Shown: positions 11,101 through 23,735 of the stretch, one piece after another
Position numbering within the stretch: position 1 is the first letter of the stretch
Layout: each line of letters begins with the position of its first letter
From: Schistocephalus solidus
Lineage: Eukaryota; Platyhelminthes; Cestoda; Diphyllobothriidea; Diphyllobothriidae
Direction of reading: 5' to 3'
Length of the DNA: 64,000 nt
Assembly: GCA_017591395.1 (NCBI GenBank)
Contig: WEDG01000783.1
Coordinates: 170,564-234,563 of the forward strand
The notes under the pieces: generated by a model
The model's input: only the letters and a program-made list of their open reading frames with translations
What the model was told of the DNA's origin: nothing
The model's database searches: none
Made by a program: the position numbers and the translations under genes

Positions 11101-14100
11101 GGTTAATCCTTGAGACTGATGTCTAAATTGCCTTGGTTTATTTTTCAATTTGAACTATTACATTCCAGAGGGTTTCTCGGTAAATCGCACCCAATTGTAC
11201 GTAGCAAATAAGGCTTCAAAGGCTCATGCCTATTTCACTCAATAAATTGAAAAGAATTCTGCTGCTTCTTGATTGCAGGCTGTATTGTTGAAACAAATTT
11301 GTGTTGATAAATTTATCCTGGGATTGTGTTAAGTTGGGAGAACTTATTCGGTTGATTATTCGGTTAATTTTCTACTGCGTTGTTTTCGTGATCTTAAAAA
11401 TAACTAGCAAATTCAATGTTTTAAGCGCTCGCTCAAAATTTATTGGATAGAAATAAACTTTTCGGACATATTCTAGCCTTTGTTTTATCGTTACTATCTT
11501 AAGTTATGCAGAGATTGCAAAGGGATTAATATCCTTAGAGTCAACCATTTTTCAATTACGGTTTTTGAAAATTAACTATTATAGTATAACTTTAATACGA
11601 GTAGTGCCCTTATATTCTTATAACTGCTACAGCTGTGATCATACCAATCTCGTCTCACTCATGGATGGCATTAATTTTAGTCCTCCGTGAGTGACGTTCT
11701 GAGATAGCCCATAGAGAAACCTCTATCCAATCTCTTCTCTTATAAGGTATATCAAATACTGTAGTTCCGAAACCATATGGTGGGTATTCGTGTCGGATCA
11801 AAAAGAGCCATATCGAAATCACGGAACGGATGACAAGGAACATCTTTCTTTAGTGATCTTAAATCATTCGCACGTGTCGATGAATCCGATAGATACTGCT
11901 TCAATGGAAGTAAGTTTGACATAATTAATTCATAGAATCGTTTTCAGACAATGTTATTCAAAGATCCGCACTGTTCTTTCGTTTTAAACAAATATAAAAG
12001 AAGACTAAATGAAGCGGTGCTCTGTGGTAATGCGGATATGTTAACTTATAAACAATTACTTTTAAGGATCGCGAATTAACTGCAACCCACATAATTTCGT
12101 TTGATGATATAGTTCTCAAAATTTCTATCTGACATAAAATACGTCAGGTTATTTGAAACTCTTAACTTATTCAAGTTGAATGTCAGTCATTTTTGGGAAC
12201 CTTTTCGAGATTATAAGTGTTAATCAGAAGCAATTGAGCTTCCCACCATTGATGGACAAACTGAATAATTTAACTTCTTCAAACTTCCGTAAAAGTTCAC
12301 TCTGTAGATCAGCAAAACGTGTTTTTAGCATGAAGCTGTCGTCAGCTTAATCGGGGTCAGTCCGCCACCATCCGAATACGAAATTGACATAGTCGACACT
12401 ACTCAGTGTTCTTCCACGGATCCAAATAATGTCGTTTTAAACAGAAATGCAGACAAATTAGAGACTTCTTCAGTGCCAATTTGAAAATCAAATGGTTGAC
12501 ACAGGCTGTTCTAGAACTCGAAACGCGCTCGTGCTATACCGGGCCTTTAAAATAGAGATGAATATCAGTGGCATACTATCCTGCTTCACTATTCGTCGCA
12601 AGGATGAGCAAAGAAGGGAAACTGAACAGAACAGGGAACAGAGCAGGTGACCACTGATCGCTGTTTGAGCAAGCACCTCGCTGTATGCACTTGGTTTTTT
12701 CATTGCTTCCATCTCAGCTGAGCTGAAGCTCAGTCTTGAGGCCTGAAACTGCAATGGCCAGAATCTCTAAATAAATTTTGATAAGTTCTTATAGCCATAG
12801 TAATTGTACACAGCTGGCAAAAAACCTGATACAAAAACATGGCCGGACACCAGACATCAGGAAAACTAGCATCAGTGGTCTTAAGAATCTAGCTTGGTAG
12901 ACTGTCCATACACAACGTTTTGACTTCAGCGTTGATCGTTTCTCCTTTAAGAGCTTTGATGTTGAGTGCCTTCAGTTTTCGAATTTGAGTTTTGTGGGAA
13001 CTGGGAATTCAGGCAAAACTCAGTGGCAGTGGAGAGGCAGGGAGTGATACACTGGTCATTGAAATTGATAAAGGGCTCAATTTGCTTATGTCAGCTCTCT
13101 ATCTTAATGAATTACTCAGCAATATAAATGCCATTCATTTCGCAATCCACTCTACTTGACTGTATATGGATGACGGAAAAAACTTAACGTCAAACAATCT
13201 GCTTTCAGCTCTCATAGAAAGCAGATATACGGTTCTTGTGCTGAGTCTTTCATAGTGGCACGACTGTCCGAGATTGCGAATGCTCTAATATGTTTTTCGA
13301 AATGAGGACTGCAACAATGAACACCTTCCATTGTCCTCTCCTTTGAATCAAAATGTAATGCTTGCTGGATTTCTTTCTGGTGCATGGTTTTTATAATTTC
13401 GCAGTATCAAAGTCTTGCATGAGATATGCTAGGGGTCGTTAGGATGCGACGATTTGGGAATTTATAAACGAGAACATGGCTTGAAGTATAAATGACTCCA
13501 GTTCCTGCAAAACGTCTCCATCTTCTGTAATTATTCCTTCAAGGGCAACTTCGCCCGATAATAACGAAGAAAGGTTGATTAAGCTTAAGACCAGATTAGA
13601 AATTTGTTTTCGGGCGATGCTGGAAGCAGATTCCTGTGGCAACTAAATTGGTTCCGGCCAATGAAACTCAGTATCTTCTCGCAGTTGTTTAGGCATTAAA
13701 CCCTGTGTTTGTTTAACCGGGCATAAAGCCATGTCCGGTTGTTCAAGGCTCCAAAAAAGACCGTTCAACAACCCCGAACGACGTCTACCGTGTGCCTCAC
13801 TGCGCGAAGTGCCATTTACCAAAATCTCGTCCATTAGTCATCTGTTTCCGATGGTACTATCGTGTCAGGACAACTAGAGGTGGACTCAGGAGTAGTAAGT
13901 GACAAAGCTAAATAGCCTTTCTACGTGCGCACACACAACGTGCTCACATAAAATGTACCAGACTTTGCTAAAAAGCTGACAACTTGAACAATTCGTGCGT
14001 TGGAATGCCATAAATAATTTTCTATCGAGCCTGCCTTATAGTTCTCCGGTCAGTAACCTCTCATGCATAGTGGATTCACAACAAAAGCCGATTTATCCCG

Positions 14101-14247
14101 TCAGCCTGGCACTCTTCTAAGCCACATTTGTTGCGTATTGTGATATATTCCAGCGCATCAAAATTACTATGCTTAAGAATACGCTGATATGTGATGGAAA
14201 CGGGCTCCCTCAGTGTCAACCCCGCTCTGGCCTCCCTTTTTCCTGCC
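8111..14247. other. Long gene-poor interval
   Basis: AT-rich non-coding sequence. The stretch 8775-8905 contains degenerate CCTAA/CTTAA-like units and resembles a decayed copy of the telomere-like-core repeats seen near 42 and 57 kb. Frames with weak exon character occur on the minus strand at 11655-11843 (ending at a possible donor GA|GTGAGA), at 12488-12740 (preceded by a pyrimidine-rich AG) and at 13439-13834. None carries a recognisable motif and none is beyond chance. Confidence 0.35.
13439..13834 (-). other. Possible coding remnant: one frame, one internal TAG
   Basis: A minus-strand frame starting MDEILVNGTSRSEAHG runs 63 codons to a TAG at 13643-13645, then continues in the same frame for 67 more codons (ESASSIARKQISNLVLS...) to a stop at 13439. 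The acidic, amphipathic composition looks protein-like. A possible acceptor (TTGCCACAG) sits directly after the internal TAG, so the second half could instead be a terminal exon. I recognise no domain. A decayed gene, a real exon or chance are all open. Confidence 0.18.
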
Positions 14248-14321
14248 CTGATCCACTCACCGATCACTCACTGATCCACTCACTGATCCACTCACTGATC
14301 CACTCACTGATCCACTCACTG
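14248..14321 (+). repeat. 12-bp minisatellite, about six units
   Basis: Tandem copies of CTGATCCACTCA. The second unit is 11 bp with a changed base and the last four full units are identical. On either strand it makes a periodic frame (plus strand LIHS repeated). The perfect 3' units suggest recent slippage expansion. Confidence 0.95.
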
Positions 14322-15040
14322 GGATTATTTGCAGTGGATGGCGCAGCGTTAGGCCCACACCTAAATGTGACACCATATCCTTATGTACGGCAGGAGTTGT
14401 AGGCTCATCTGGACTCCATACTGTTTGACCAACATGTTTTCTGGACCAATCCGGCTCCCTTGTTAGTATATTACATCTGCAGTGGAGCCCATTTTGGAGC
14501 CAGAAACTCCAAATACAAGTCACGGCGAAGGAACTTTGCAGCCGGTTCCTGCAACTTTTGTTTACGCTGGTCGGTAGTTGATGTTATCGGTCTCAAAGAA
14601 ACGACTGCGATGTTAGCAAGTTCTCTTTTGTAGTTAGCTAATTACTGGCTGCCTCCAAAAATAATGTGCATGAACCATTGTGATACAGAGCTAGCTGAAA
14701 GTTGACCACACTATCTTGGTTTCCGGGAAGCTCGAATCGGTTATTCTGGCTTCAAACAGGCGATCGGTTGGACCTCATACAGGCGGAAAGGCGCTGATGA
14801 ACATTGATTCGATTAAGTGCTTATGACCTCCGTAATTGGGATATCTGCATTGTGTACGCGAGCATGTTTGTGTTTCTGACCCCCGCTGGTAGTCTGCGTG
14901 ATGAGTGGGTGCATGAAAACTAAATAAGGCCAAACCAGTATCATGGCAATCTACCCGCATTCTTTGTCTTCCCTCCCCGTTGCTATTATAACTTCACCGA
15001 AGTTGGCTTAGTAGTTAGTTGAGAAGAGGTAGACACAATC

Positions 15041-15110
15041 GCTGGGTCAATAACTTTATTCGCTTGACGTTTCAGAAAGCAATTTAAACCCCTCTTCTGA
15101 GACAATAGCA
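15041..15110 (-). mobile_element. PLE-like 3' end motif
   Basis: Read on the minus strand, this contains GTCTCAGAAGAGGGG, a short spacer, then TTTCTGAAACGTCAAGCG and an A/T-rich tail with AATAAAG. The CTNANGA...GAAACGTC pairing resembles the hammerhead-derived region near PLE 3' ends and the 3' ends at 51.8 and 54.1 kb. No PLE protein is visible beside it. Identification rests on this short pattern only. Confidence 0.35.
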
Positions 15111-16471
15111 GATTTGCGGAATTCGTGCACAGAAAGTTGCAGTATTTGTTTGCCTGTTGTTGACCTGTGCCGCGCATATGGTGCCAATTTGCTTCGGGTA
15201 GGCAATATATCTGTGCGTCCATTCCCGATTGACGTTTTAATCCGTGTACATTTTTATTACTGCCTGGAAAGGACCAGTCTTTTATTGCTCAATAAAATGC
15301 AGTTCTTCTCGCAAAAAGTGCGCAGTGTGACAGCTGTTCATAAACCTTTTTATACAGTTTATTTACTCATAAAACGACCAGAGCTTTACGATTTATAAGA
15401 ACTCGTTAAGTATCTTACTTTTGCCTTGGAATATTAGCCATAACCATAGTTCGTAATTTTTATGGTTCAAAAAGCAAAGTTATTTTGGTATATAATTTAT
15501 TTAGGCCTGATGAAGATTTAGTTTACAATCGATGGTGAAGTAGCGAACTAATTGATGGCGTTCGAGATCATAATGCACATTGAGACCATTTTGAAGACTT
15601 TAAGCTCTCAGGTAGCCGTTACGTTTTGCTTTCATTAACTGTTTTCAATAAGGTAATTGATCATAAACAGCGCACCTCTCGAAAACAAATGCTTAAGTTA
15701 AATCACTCGAATTTACACTTTATTTATGTATTATCCCATAAAAGGTGCAGCGCAAATGATTAAATTTATAAAGAAAAGGTAAATGCTCTTCATCATTCCG
15801 TGCAAGTATTTTTTAAAAATAAACGAACCCATTAACCATTATCTAGCTCTAGGCTGATGGTTGCATATAAATTCGCAATGATTTTACTTTAACTTTTCTA
15901 CAAGTAATAAGCACATATATCAGCATAAAAATGACAAAAATTATATCTTGCAGGATGTCAAAAAGAGTAGGATTGTGTGTCTTAGGAGAAGTATGACCTG
16001 ATGGTGATTCTTTACTTGATTGAATTTCTACAACACCAATATCATTATATGGGTAGAAAGGAATTAGCAGCACGCAAATTGCTATTGTTTAGTAATATAC
16101 AAAATAGGTTAGACTTTCATTTGGAAGCAGTGCGGCAACATTTAACTGGTGGGCTCAGTTTTATCAAACTGTACTTTTGAAGTGGGTGGCCGAACAAACA
16201 CGATGCTTTCTGCATAGTTAAAAATTAAAGATCGGATTGGCTTTAACAGCTAGCATGTCCAGCATAAAACGTTAACAGGGCAGTTAACACTAATATGAAT
16301 TTATTACACTATCATTTTTAAAAAATAAGGTTATAAATAAATCATTTTAAATTGGGTCAACTGGACTTTAAGGGTTCTAGCTCAAAGTAGCTCTGGCTAA
16401 ATTGCTTTTAAGAATAGATCCATATTTATCGATGGACTCGAAGGAAAAAAAATAAAGAAAGGTTTCCTTGA

Positions 16472-16520
16472 CGGATGCTCACCAAACGCTAATGGAACTC
16501 ACTCCAGCTAGGAATAAACA
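16472..16520 (+). repeat. Fragment of the TIR element arm
   Basis: GATGCTCACCAAACGCTAA followed by TGGAACTCACTCC resembles the terminal arm of the element at 45011-45252 (GAATGCTCACCGATCGCTAA...). Only the arm is present. Confidence 0.5.
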
Positions 16521-17427
16521 GCTGCAGGGGGAGTAAATTAGCATTTAGAGTAACCTCATATATGTCGTAGTTTCTTCATTATTTAACTATTGTTATTTAA
16601 GGTTTTTAAAAGTTCTGCTTAATCGCAAATTATTTCGAGCCTGATCTACTGTTTGAAGTTGCTTTAAGGTTTTGTAGTCTCCGAACACTATAACCTCCGT
16701 GGATGGAAGATAATACATTTTTGTATGTAATTAACACGAGTACATATACTGCTCATAATGTTTAACATGGATGTGAACTTTATCGTGTACTTCATGGGGA
16801 GCATTAAGAAAGGTACAGAAACGATGCCATTTAAATGGAAATTGTACAATTTTATGAAATTTATTAATTGAAAATATTTTCCCAATTAAAGGTAGGCTTT
16901 CTTCAAGCGAGAAAGTTGTAAACTTAATATTTTATCAAAATATTATATTAAAAAGGTTAAGTATATTTTCTATAATGTATCTTTGAATATGTTTGGCCAT
17001 TGGCAGTCTGTAGGATAGATGTACCTCACTTAAGTATTACTTAAAGCAGATTGCTTCAGGATGCCGCGAAGGAATTCGTTTAAAAGACAGAATTCGGCCT
17101 AATTTCAAATATCTTACGATTATTTCCCAAAGTAATAAATATAAAACGTCGGTTTACTTTACATGAGATCGGTCACTGTCTGCTAGAGCAAACCAATATC
17201 ATAATAAATACTGCATCTTTATTTCGGAGAAAGCGAGTATGCAACTGCAAATTAGCTTTCAACCCTCGAAAAGAATCTGCCACATGTTTCATGTTACGTT
17301 CTTAAGCCTTACATGAGAGGACAGGCCGGCATAGGAGCACGAACGTCCTAACATGGTCTGTCAGAATGGTCCGATCGTTATCGCTAAACCCTTATCCCTT
17401 TGGTGCACAGCTTAGACACCTGCAGAA

Positions 17428-17458
17428 ATGGTGAGCTGGACGCGCGCCGACTCACCAT
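17428..17458. repeat. 8-bp inverted repeat around a CGCGCG core
   Basis: ATGGTGAG and CTCACCAT are perfectly complementary and flank the 15-base spacer CTGGACGCGCGCCGA. It lies in a locally G+C-richer patch (17300-17470) that may be a repeat fragment. Confidence 0.6.
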
Positions 17459-19302
17459 CCCAGCGCAAACCTAATCATTCCTTTTCATGTGAAATATTTA
17501 CCCCATTAGGTTTTGTGTCTTCGTAAAATATTTTAGGTCAAATTTAGACCATTTCTTAGGGTTTGTAGTAGTCAACATTCTATAGAACGCCTTTAAATGA
17601 CTTTTAATCGCGTAAAATGTGCTGTTACCTATATTAACTTGAGAAACAGCAACAAGAGTCGAAAGAATTATCGTTTCTTGACGGAAAAATCAATATCTTC
17701 TTATTGATTTATATATTAGGGTTTATTCATGGCCTTATAATCCAAAATATTTTTCGTTACACAGTCTTCAAGTTCTAAATTTAAGGGTGTCATTAATCCG
17801 TATTTGCTTGATATTTTCGTGATTTGATATGTTATTAAAGCGCTAAAGAACGAATTTCAGGGCTGAAAATCTAAACTTTCTGATGGGTAACATAGATAGT
17901 GTTTTTATTGCAAGGACTTAAAAACGTTGAAGACCTTAACCAAAGTTTTCCAGGATTATGCAATATAGAAATAAAGTTAATATAAGGTCTAACTATGGAG
18001 ATAATGTTAAAGCTGACAATTTTATAGGAACACCTATTAATTGTTTCAATTCTCATCTGTTTGCAGCAGTATCTAACCTAAACCAAGCATTAAAGACCAC
18101 CTCTTTCAACTTTAGTCTAAAAGCTTTAAAAATGACATCGTAACGTCGTCTTTACCAAAAATATTTTCACAACATGTAATGCGATGGAAGCTTCAGTCAC
18201 ATGTTTCAGCGATACTTGGTTTTGTAAGACGTCTCCTTTTTCATACTAGTTCCGTTTGGGTTTGCCATAGTCAGCAACAAATTCAGTGCCCTGTGTCGAG
18301 CGGCAGGGTGAAAAGTCGTATTTAACACTCAATTCCCATCTGTAAAAAGTTGTATTTTATATGAAGTATATAACAGCAGTATAAAAAATATCAGTTGGAA
18401 CAGAACACAAATGAGAACAGAAGTTGAATATGACAATAAATAGAGTTGCGGTATGTTATGAAACGCCTTAAATTTGGGAACTACCTTCTAAGCAAGTATC
18501 GCATGGTATCGAGGATATTTGTATTTTCTAAAAGTAAAATGCATAATAACCTATGTTTAAAGCAGGGCATGTTTGGAACAGGTTCGTTACGGCAAACATA
18601 AAACAGAGGCCTCATGGAGATGGTAATTTCAATCTGTACAAGGGCCAGAAAAATCTCTAATTTTAGGCCAGTTTTCTTAACTCGTGGGGCCAAATGCAGT
18701 ATGAAGTGCATTACATTAATTAACCTTCTGAAAGTAAAAACCTTTTCCAAGTCTGTCAGCATAAGATGAGACGAGATTTTAAATAGGCCATTTAGAGGAA
18801 TAGTGAAAGTAGTTAACTCTTCAAGGTAAACGTGAAAATTTACGCAATTGTATGTCATAAAGGGCAGCATTTGGATAAGTGCTTTATACTTTGTTTGTCC
18901 ATTGTGTTAATTTTAATGCGCAAACAAATCATAAGGAACACTCTTGGCATGCCGTCACAGCCTATTTTCAACTCATCAAATAAAGGCCCGGAAGCAATTA
19001 TGTGAGCTCTGATCTTTGAGGGGATTCAGAACATGTTAGTTGAAGCACTATCGCATGATTCGATAGTAAGAATTTTTAATTTCACTTTATTCCAGATATG
19101 CCACTCTTTGCCCCTGCTCCTGCCCTGAATACCAGCCAACTCAATTTGCGGTTGACTAACAATAATAGATCGGAATCTTTAACTAGATTGGCTGTATGGA
19201 GATCAGTTCACGAGGAAGCAAGACAAGAAGTTCACCTTTCAACGGCAAACGTACTATGATCTACAAAACCACTAATTGGCAGTACCTAAAGGGATGATCA
19301 AT

Positions 19303-19322
19303 TAAACTAAACTAAACTAAAC
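19303..19322 (+). repeat. Short (AAACT)4 microsatellite
   Basis: Four tandem AAACT units in otherwise unremarkable AT-rich DNA. Confidence 0.9.
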
Positions 19323-20058
19323 AATAGGTGCACGCTATTACGTTGTTTATTATATCCTTTTACGGAATAAACCTGCCCTTGAATAAGTCACAGTAAAGAA
19401 CAGTTTTTTTATTTCAACTTTTCAATCAACTTTTCTTCCCTTTGTCTCATTGACCAAACAAATGTATGCTATATGTATTCTCAAGGATTTCATTTATTTT
19501 ATTATGTTAATACTAAAGTACCTACAATGGATTTCACGTCGAAGGGACCTTTCTGACAACGTTACAAAATTTCTAACGTTGGGTTACCAGCTCCACGAAA
19601 TTTGCGAAAAACCATTGAGGTGAATATGTATTACTGCGTGATTATTCTTTCAGTGGAAGCTGCAGACTAACCTTATGCGCACATTAGTAGGGAAGAAGTA
19701 TTCCACTGAAGGTTATTTACGCAGAGAACAAACTGTGCGCTTACCATGTCTGCGATTCTTCATTACTCAATTAAGTGAGGTCTTGTTGGATTTAATAAAT
19801 GTCCCGAAACCCGGTGTAAACAGCAGGCATTTAGTTAAAACCATGAACATTTGAAAAATCTAAAGTGATATGAATGTAGCTAAAACTTTATGTACATACT
19901 TCTTGGATAAATGCTTCCTTCATATAGTCTGACGAAAGCAAAGTTCCTACGAGCCACTCCGTCTAGCAAGATCATATATGCTTGAGGGAGGGGGCTAGAT
20001 ATGGCGACTGATATAGTGGGCACCAACAGAGGAAAATGTAAAATCCCAGGAGCGCATT

Positions 20059-20618
20059 GGTTTGAAATAAATAACACAAATCGCCCAGCCTAATATTGTT
20101 GAGCTAAGCAACAGGAATGCCAACTTCTGTTGATTAAAAATGCTTATATTTTTCCTAAGAAAAAAGCAGGCCCTGCAGTCGCCCTCTTTTTTCGGTCACA
20201 TTTCTCCTTTTTTCGATAGAATAATTGTTACTGAGTAATATTCATTAGATTGATGGGTTTATGCTTGGTTCAATTTGATTGTGAATGAGGTATTTGAATT
20301 CTTCTAAATGCGTCACATGCACCTGGTTTGAAATAAATAACACAAATCGCCCCGCCTAATTTTGTTGAGCTAAGCAACAGGTTTGCCAACTTCTGTTGAT
20401 TAAAAATGCTTATATTTTTCCTAAGAAAAAAGCAGGCCCTGTAGTCGCCCTCTTTTTTCGGTCGCATTTCTCCTTTTTTCGATAGAATAATTGAAAAGAC
20501 CTGAGATACCACAATCTGCTGTCTTGTTACTGAGTAATATTCATTAGATTGATGGGTTTATGCTTGGTTCAATTTGATTGTGAATGAGGTATTTGAATTC
20601 TTCTAAACGCGTCACACG
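20059..20618 (+). repeat. Recent tandem duplication, 266-bp unit
   Basis: Unit 1 (20059-20324) and unit 2 (20325 to about 20618) are nearly identical, both starting GGTTTGAAATAAATAACAC. Unit 2 contains 33 extra bases, about 20494-20526, between GAATAATTG and TTACTGAG. Either unit 1 lost them or unit 2 gained them. A minus-strand 80-codon frame (20270-20512) across the junction has no motif and is probably incidental. The few substitutions imply a young event. Confidence 0.95.
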
Positions 20619-22972
20619 TCTCACTCAGTTTAATTGACAGTGCAAGTATTTATGGGAGGGCAAAAAGTAATCCAACATAAACGATCTGATGGGTTTAAGA
20701 GCAACAAGATTATCAGGAGTTAGGTGGAAAGTTCTCTAAAGAGGTCCTTCTATGGCTTAAACCTTTTCATTCTGTACGTAAATATTTTTCCTAAACACAG
20801 CTCCTGATAACACGTACGTTTTTGTAGTAATTTTAAGTGCTGAAGAAACGTTGCGTTGTAATTTCTATATTTGGACCGAAACACCATGGACCGTGAAAGC
20901 AATCAAGAAGTGTGCGTTCGTTAAAAATGGAAGGCAAGCAAATGCAGCAAGAATAAGCATAAGTCTAGGCTGTTCCGACGTTAACTTTCTCTTTTTTGTA
21001 ATAAACATCCTTATTAATAAACTTGTTTCAACATCTAATTAAAACCTTTGTTATTTAAAAAAACATTCAAGAGGCAGCTGCAGACATTGCTGCGGTCTAT
21101 GTTCTAAAGGATGAACCATAACCGTTCAAACCTCGTTGACGCTTTTTGACTAACGTGCTTCAGGCTCCCAACAACCATTTTTCTTGTTAATTTTTTAGTT
21201 CTCTTTAAATTAATGCAAGACCTTTGAGTAATTTATTTAGCCTAAGCATTCGCATATGAGTATTTTAGGTTGTACCCAATACTTAAGGAGAAATGACCGT
21301 AAAATTTTCGCGATGTCAACATCCATTCATTAATTCTTAAGTACAGACGGATTTGCCAAGCTTATATCACTAGTGAATACTAACAATTTTAACATACTTA
21401 TTGTCGTGTAAGTTGGTTAAATGAGTTTATTAATGTTCCAGTAAGCTTTTTATTTTCAAACTTGCCATCCCATATTTCTTAATTTTGCTAACCTGAAAAA
21501 TTTCAGTTAGTTTTTCAGTTAGCAGGACTGTTGAATAAAATTCAAAGTAAAACATTATTCCCGTATTGATAGTAATTATAATATTAAGAATTATTTTATT
21601 CAAGGGTATAATCAGTTCATCTCATAATTCTAAGTTTTACGTAAACAATTGAATCCATTTCAGTTGGCTTTTTATACTTAATGGCAATAGCCAACAGTTG
21701 GGAATACACACAGCAATTATTCACAAGTCACATAAATGCCATTTAGAAATGCAAAGGAAGGGCATTGGGACAACGTTCAGGAATTGCTCGTAGAATAACG
21801 AAATCCACGTAATGACCCTTCAGATCAAAAACGTTAACTGTTTCAGGTCGTCACAGCTGAATGCTCTTCTTTAAACTCGATTTTTCCCCTATTTGCTGTT
21901 CATAACTGAGGAGAAGTATTACCAAGCCGTCATGTGACCTAAAGACTCTTCTAGCTGAGTCAATTATGTGTACGTTTTACAGGTTTGATGCAGGGACCAT
22001 GAAAGCTTGATAGTCACAGTGGAAAAATTTCACTTATTTTACTGCAATATGACGTTGTCTCGATTTTATCGTTTTTTTGAGCTCTTATTCCAACTTTAGG
22101 ACTGAATATAGATTGCAAACAGATTCCAGTGCTTTAAAAGGTCCGAAACTTAAGAATAACTTCCCCTCAAGGAAATTTCTGCCACAAAACTTTCGATTGC
22201 TTTAACTTTCCGCAGGCAAACCTTTGTACGCAGGGAGCAAATTTGCCGAAAGATTGTTCAGTCCATATAATTTAAACATTGCTTATCTGGATTACTCGAT
22301 GCGGTCAGATAATACACAGCTAGGTGAAGGTATGACTCACCAACAGTGGCAGATTCGCTATGCATGTTCAATTTATATTTCCTTCTTGGCTCATTAAAGT
22401 TAGGTATAATTGATGTATGATAGTTGACAGATAGTCTGTAGAGGATGCAAAGGTTATAACAGACAGTTCCGGTATGCTTGCTTTTATTAAACGAAATCCA
22501 TCCCCCAACGCGTTCACTGATTTTCAACAAAAGAAAAACCGTTGGCACTTTAAAAAGAGGAATGAAGGCAAATATAGTCAAGCGTATTCTAACCTGTTGA
22601 ACAGCAACAATAGGATGAAGGTTATTAATTACTATTTCAAACATAAAGACTAGGCGATATGTTTCGACTTGCAGAGCACAGAATAAGACGACATACCAGA
22701 GCTATAAAAAACACACTTAATACTCCCAAATAATTTACTTCAATTAGGCATAACTTGCGTAAAAAAATAACCACAGAGCATAACAATGGTTCGTGGATTT
22801 GTAAATAAAACCTATATATGGAAAGCTGGAAAAACAAGCTTACGTGACGATCACCACAGGACGCAAACACGTAGCAACTGAATTCCGTCAAAACACGTGT
22901 CTGGATTTCAAACTAATATCCGTTTGCTAGTTCAGTATATCAATCAAAAATTTGATTTTAAACTTGAAAAAT
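20619..22972. other. Gene-poor AT-rich interval
   Basis: No supported gene or repeat. Minus-strand frames at 22258-22644 (128 codons) and 22637-22891 have no recognised domain and no clear splice sites. Confidence 0.4.
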
Positions 22973-23011
22973 CAATTCGCAAAGGCGTTTTTAGTACTTC
23001 GTCATCAAGCC
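22973..23011 (-). ncRNA. Degenerate hammerhead-ribozyme-like core in PLE 3' region
   Basis: On the minus strand TTGATGA is followed by CGAAG, a 12-base loop and CTTTG (a five-pair stem including one G-T pair), then CGAAT. A hammerhead core needs CTGATGA, stem II, then GAAA. Here C3 is T and the last A is T, so activity is unlikely. PLEs are known to carry hammerhead motifs, which supports the identification. Confidence 0.4.
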
Positions 23012-23735
23012 TATCCTGTTACATAGAGGATTAAAACATGAGAGTTGACAGAGTTTATAAAAGTTTTAAGTTCAGAATTGTCGTTCTCACGCAACCTGAA
23101 TGGCGAGTTTGGCATGTGGATGTCATGGAGATTGCAAAGAGGGAATTAGGGTAGGTCTTGCTTGTAGGTCGAGTACGCGCACTGAACAACTGTCATTAGA
23201 GTGTGGAGGTAGAGTGTGATCAAAGTCTGAAGTCGGCGTCGGCTATGGAAGATTATCTCTTTTAGCGCCCTGTGACAGAACGCCATTGTATTCGCTTACC
23301 GTGTAGTCACTGCCTTGGTTGTTGCTAGCACCCGTTAGCGTAGGCCCCTGGAGAAATTGGTAAGTTTTCGATAGACAAACAAAGAGCCCCCGTTGGGAGC
23401 GACTTAGTGATCGGTGTCAACTAGATGGGCGAGAAAAGAACTCAAAATTGATTGCGTTTCGCGGGTTTGTGAACATCTAACCTTTTTTGCACGCCTCCGT
23501 TGTGTGGCCAACATATCCCGCTCCACATGAGCAAGTGAAAGAGTAGATACGAATCGATTTGGCCTTACATGGTAGTCGGTCTTAACTCCTTAACCATAGG
23601 AGGGGAGAGTTTGTAAAGAATACGGTAGGTTTGCGGCAGGGGAAAGTGTTCGTTCTGCTTTCGTCAGACTTCGTCTTACTAATTCGCTTTCTGCGTCCCC
23701 TAAAAGGGGCAAAGTTATGAACACGTTTTAAAGTT
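22973..23735 (-). mobile_element. Penelope-like element, 3' part with GIY-YIG region (family A)
   Basis: Decayed 3' half of a PLE. From about 23735 the minus strand reads LLGDAESELVRRSL and AANLPYSLQTLP, the conserved linker between reverse transcriptase and endonuclease. At about 23550 it reads YSFTCSCGAGYVGHTT, the Cys-rich entry into the GIY-YIG domain (here YVG). Stops and frameshifts break the frame after KKG. Downstream, to about 22973, is non-coding 3' sequence ending with a hammerhead-like core. GIY-YIG endonucleases nick target DNA for PLE insertion; this copy cannot make one. Confidence 0.75.

Larger units (their letters stand above)
15400..20058. other. Gene-poor AT-rich interval
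   Basis: No supported gene. The longest frame, 129 codons on the minus strand at 18481-18870, has no recognisable motif and is within chance. Small repeats inside are listed separately. Confidence 0.4.

Noticed and set aside
13150..13175. YMDD-like LYMDDG on the plus strand suggesting a reverse transcriptase
   Set aside because: Flanking sequence shows no palm or fingers motifs in any frame and a stop precedes it; likely coincidence.
14248..14321. CRISPR-like repeats
   Set aside because: Units are 12 bp and directly adjacent without spacers; an ordinary minisatellite in animal DNA.
18481..18870. 129-codon minus-strand open frame
   Set aside because: No recognisable motif, no convincing start or splice sites; one or two frames of this length are expected by chance in 64 kb of such composition.
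22258..22644. 128-codon minus-strand open frame
   Set aside because: No family motif or splice support; within chance length.
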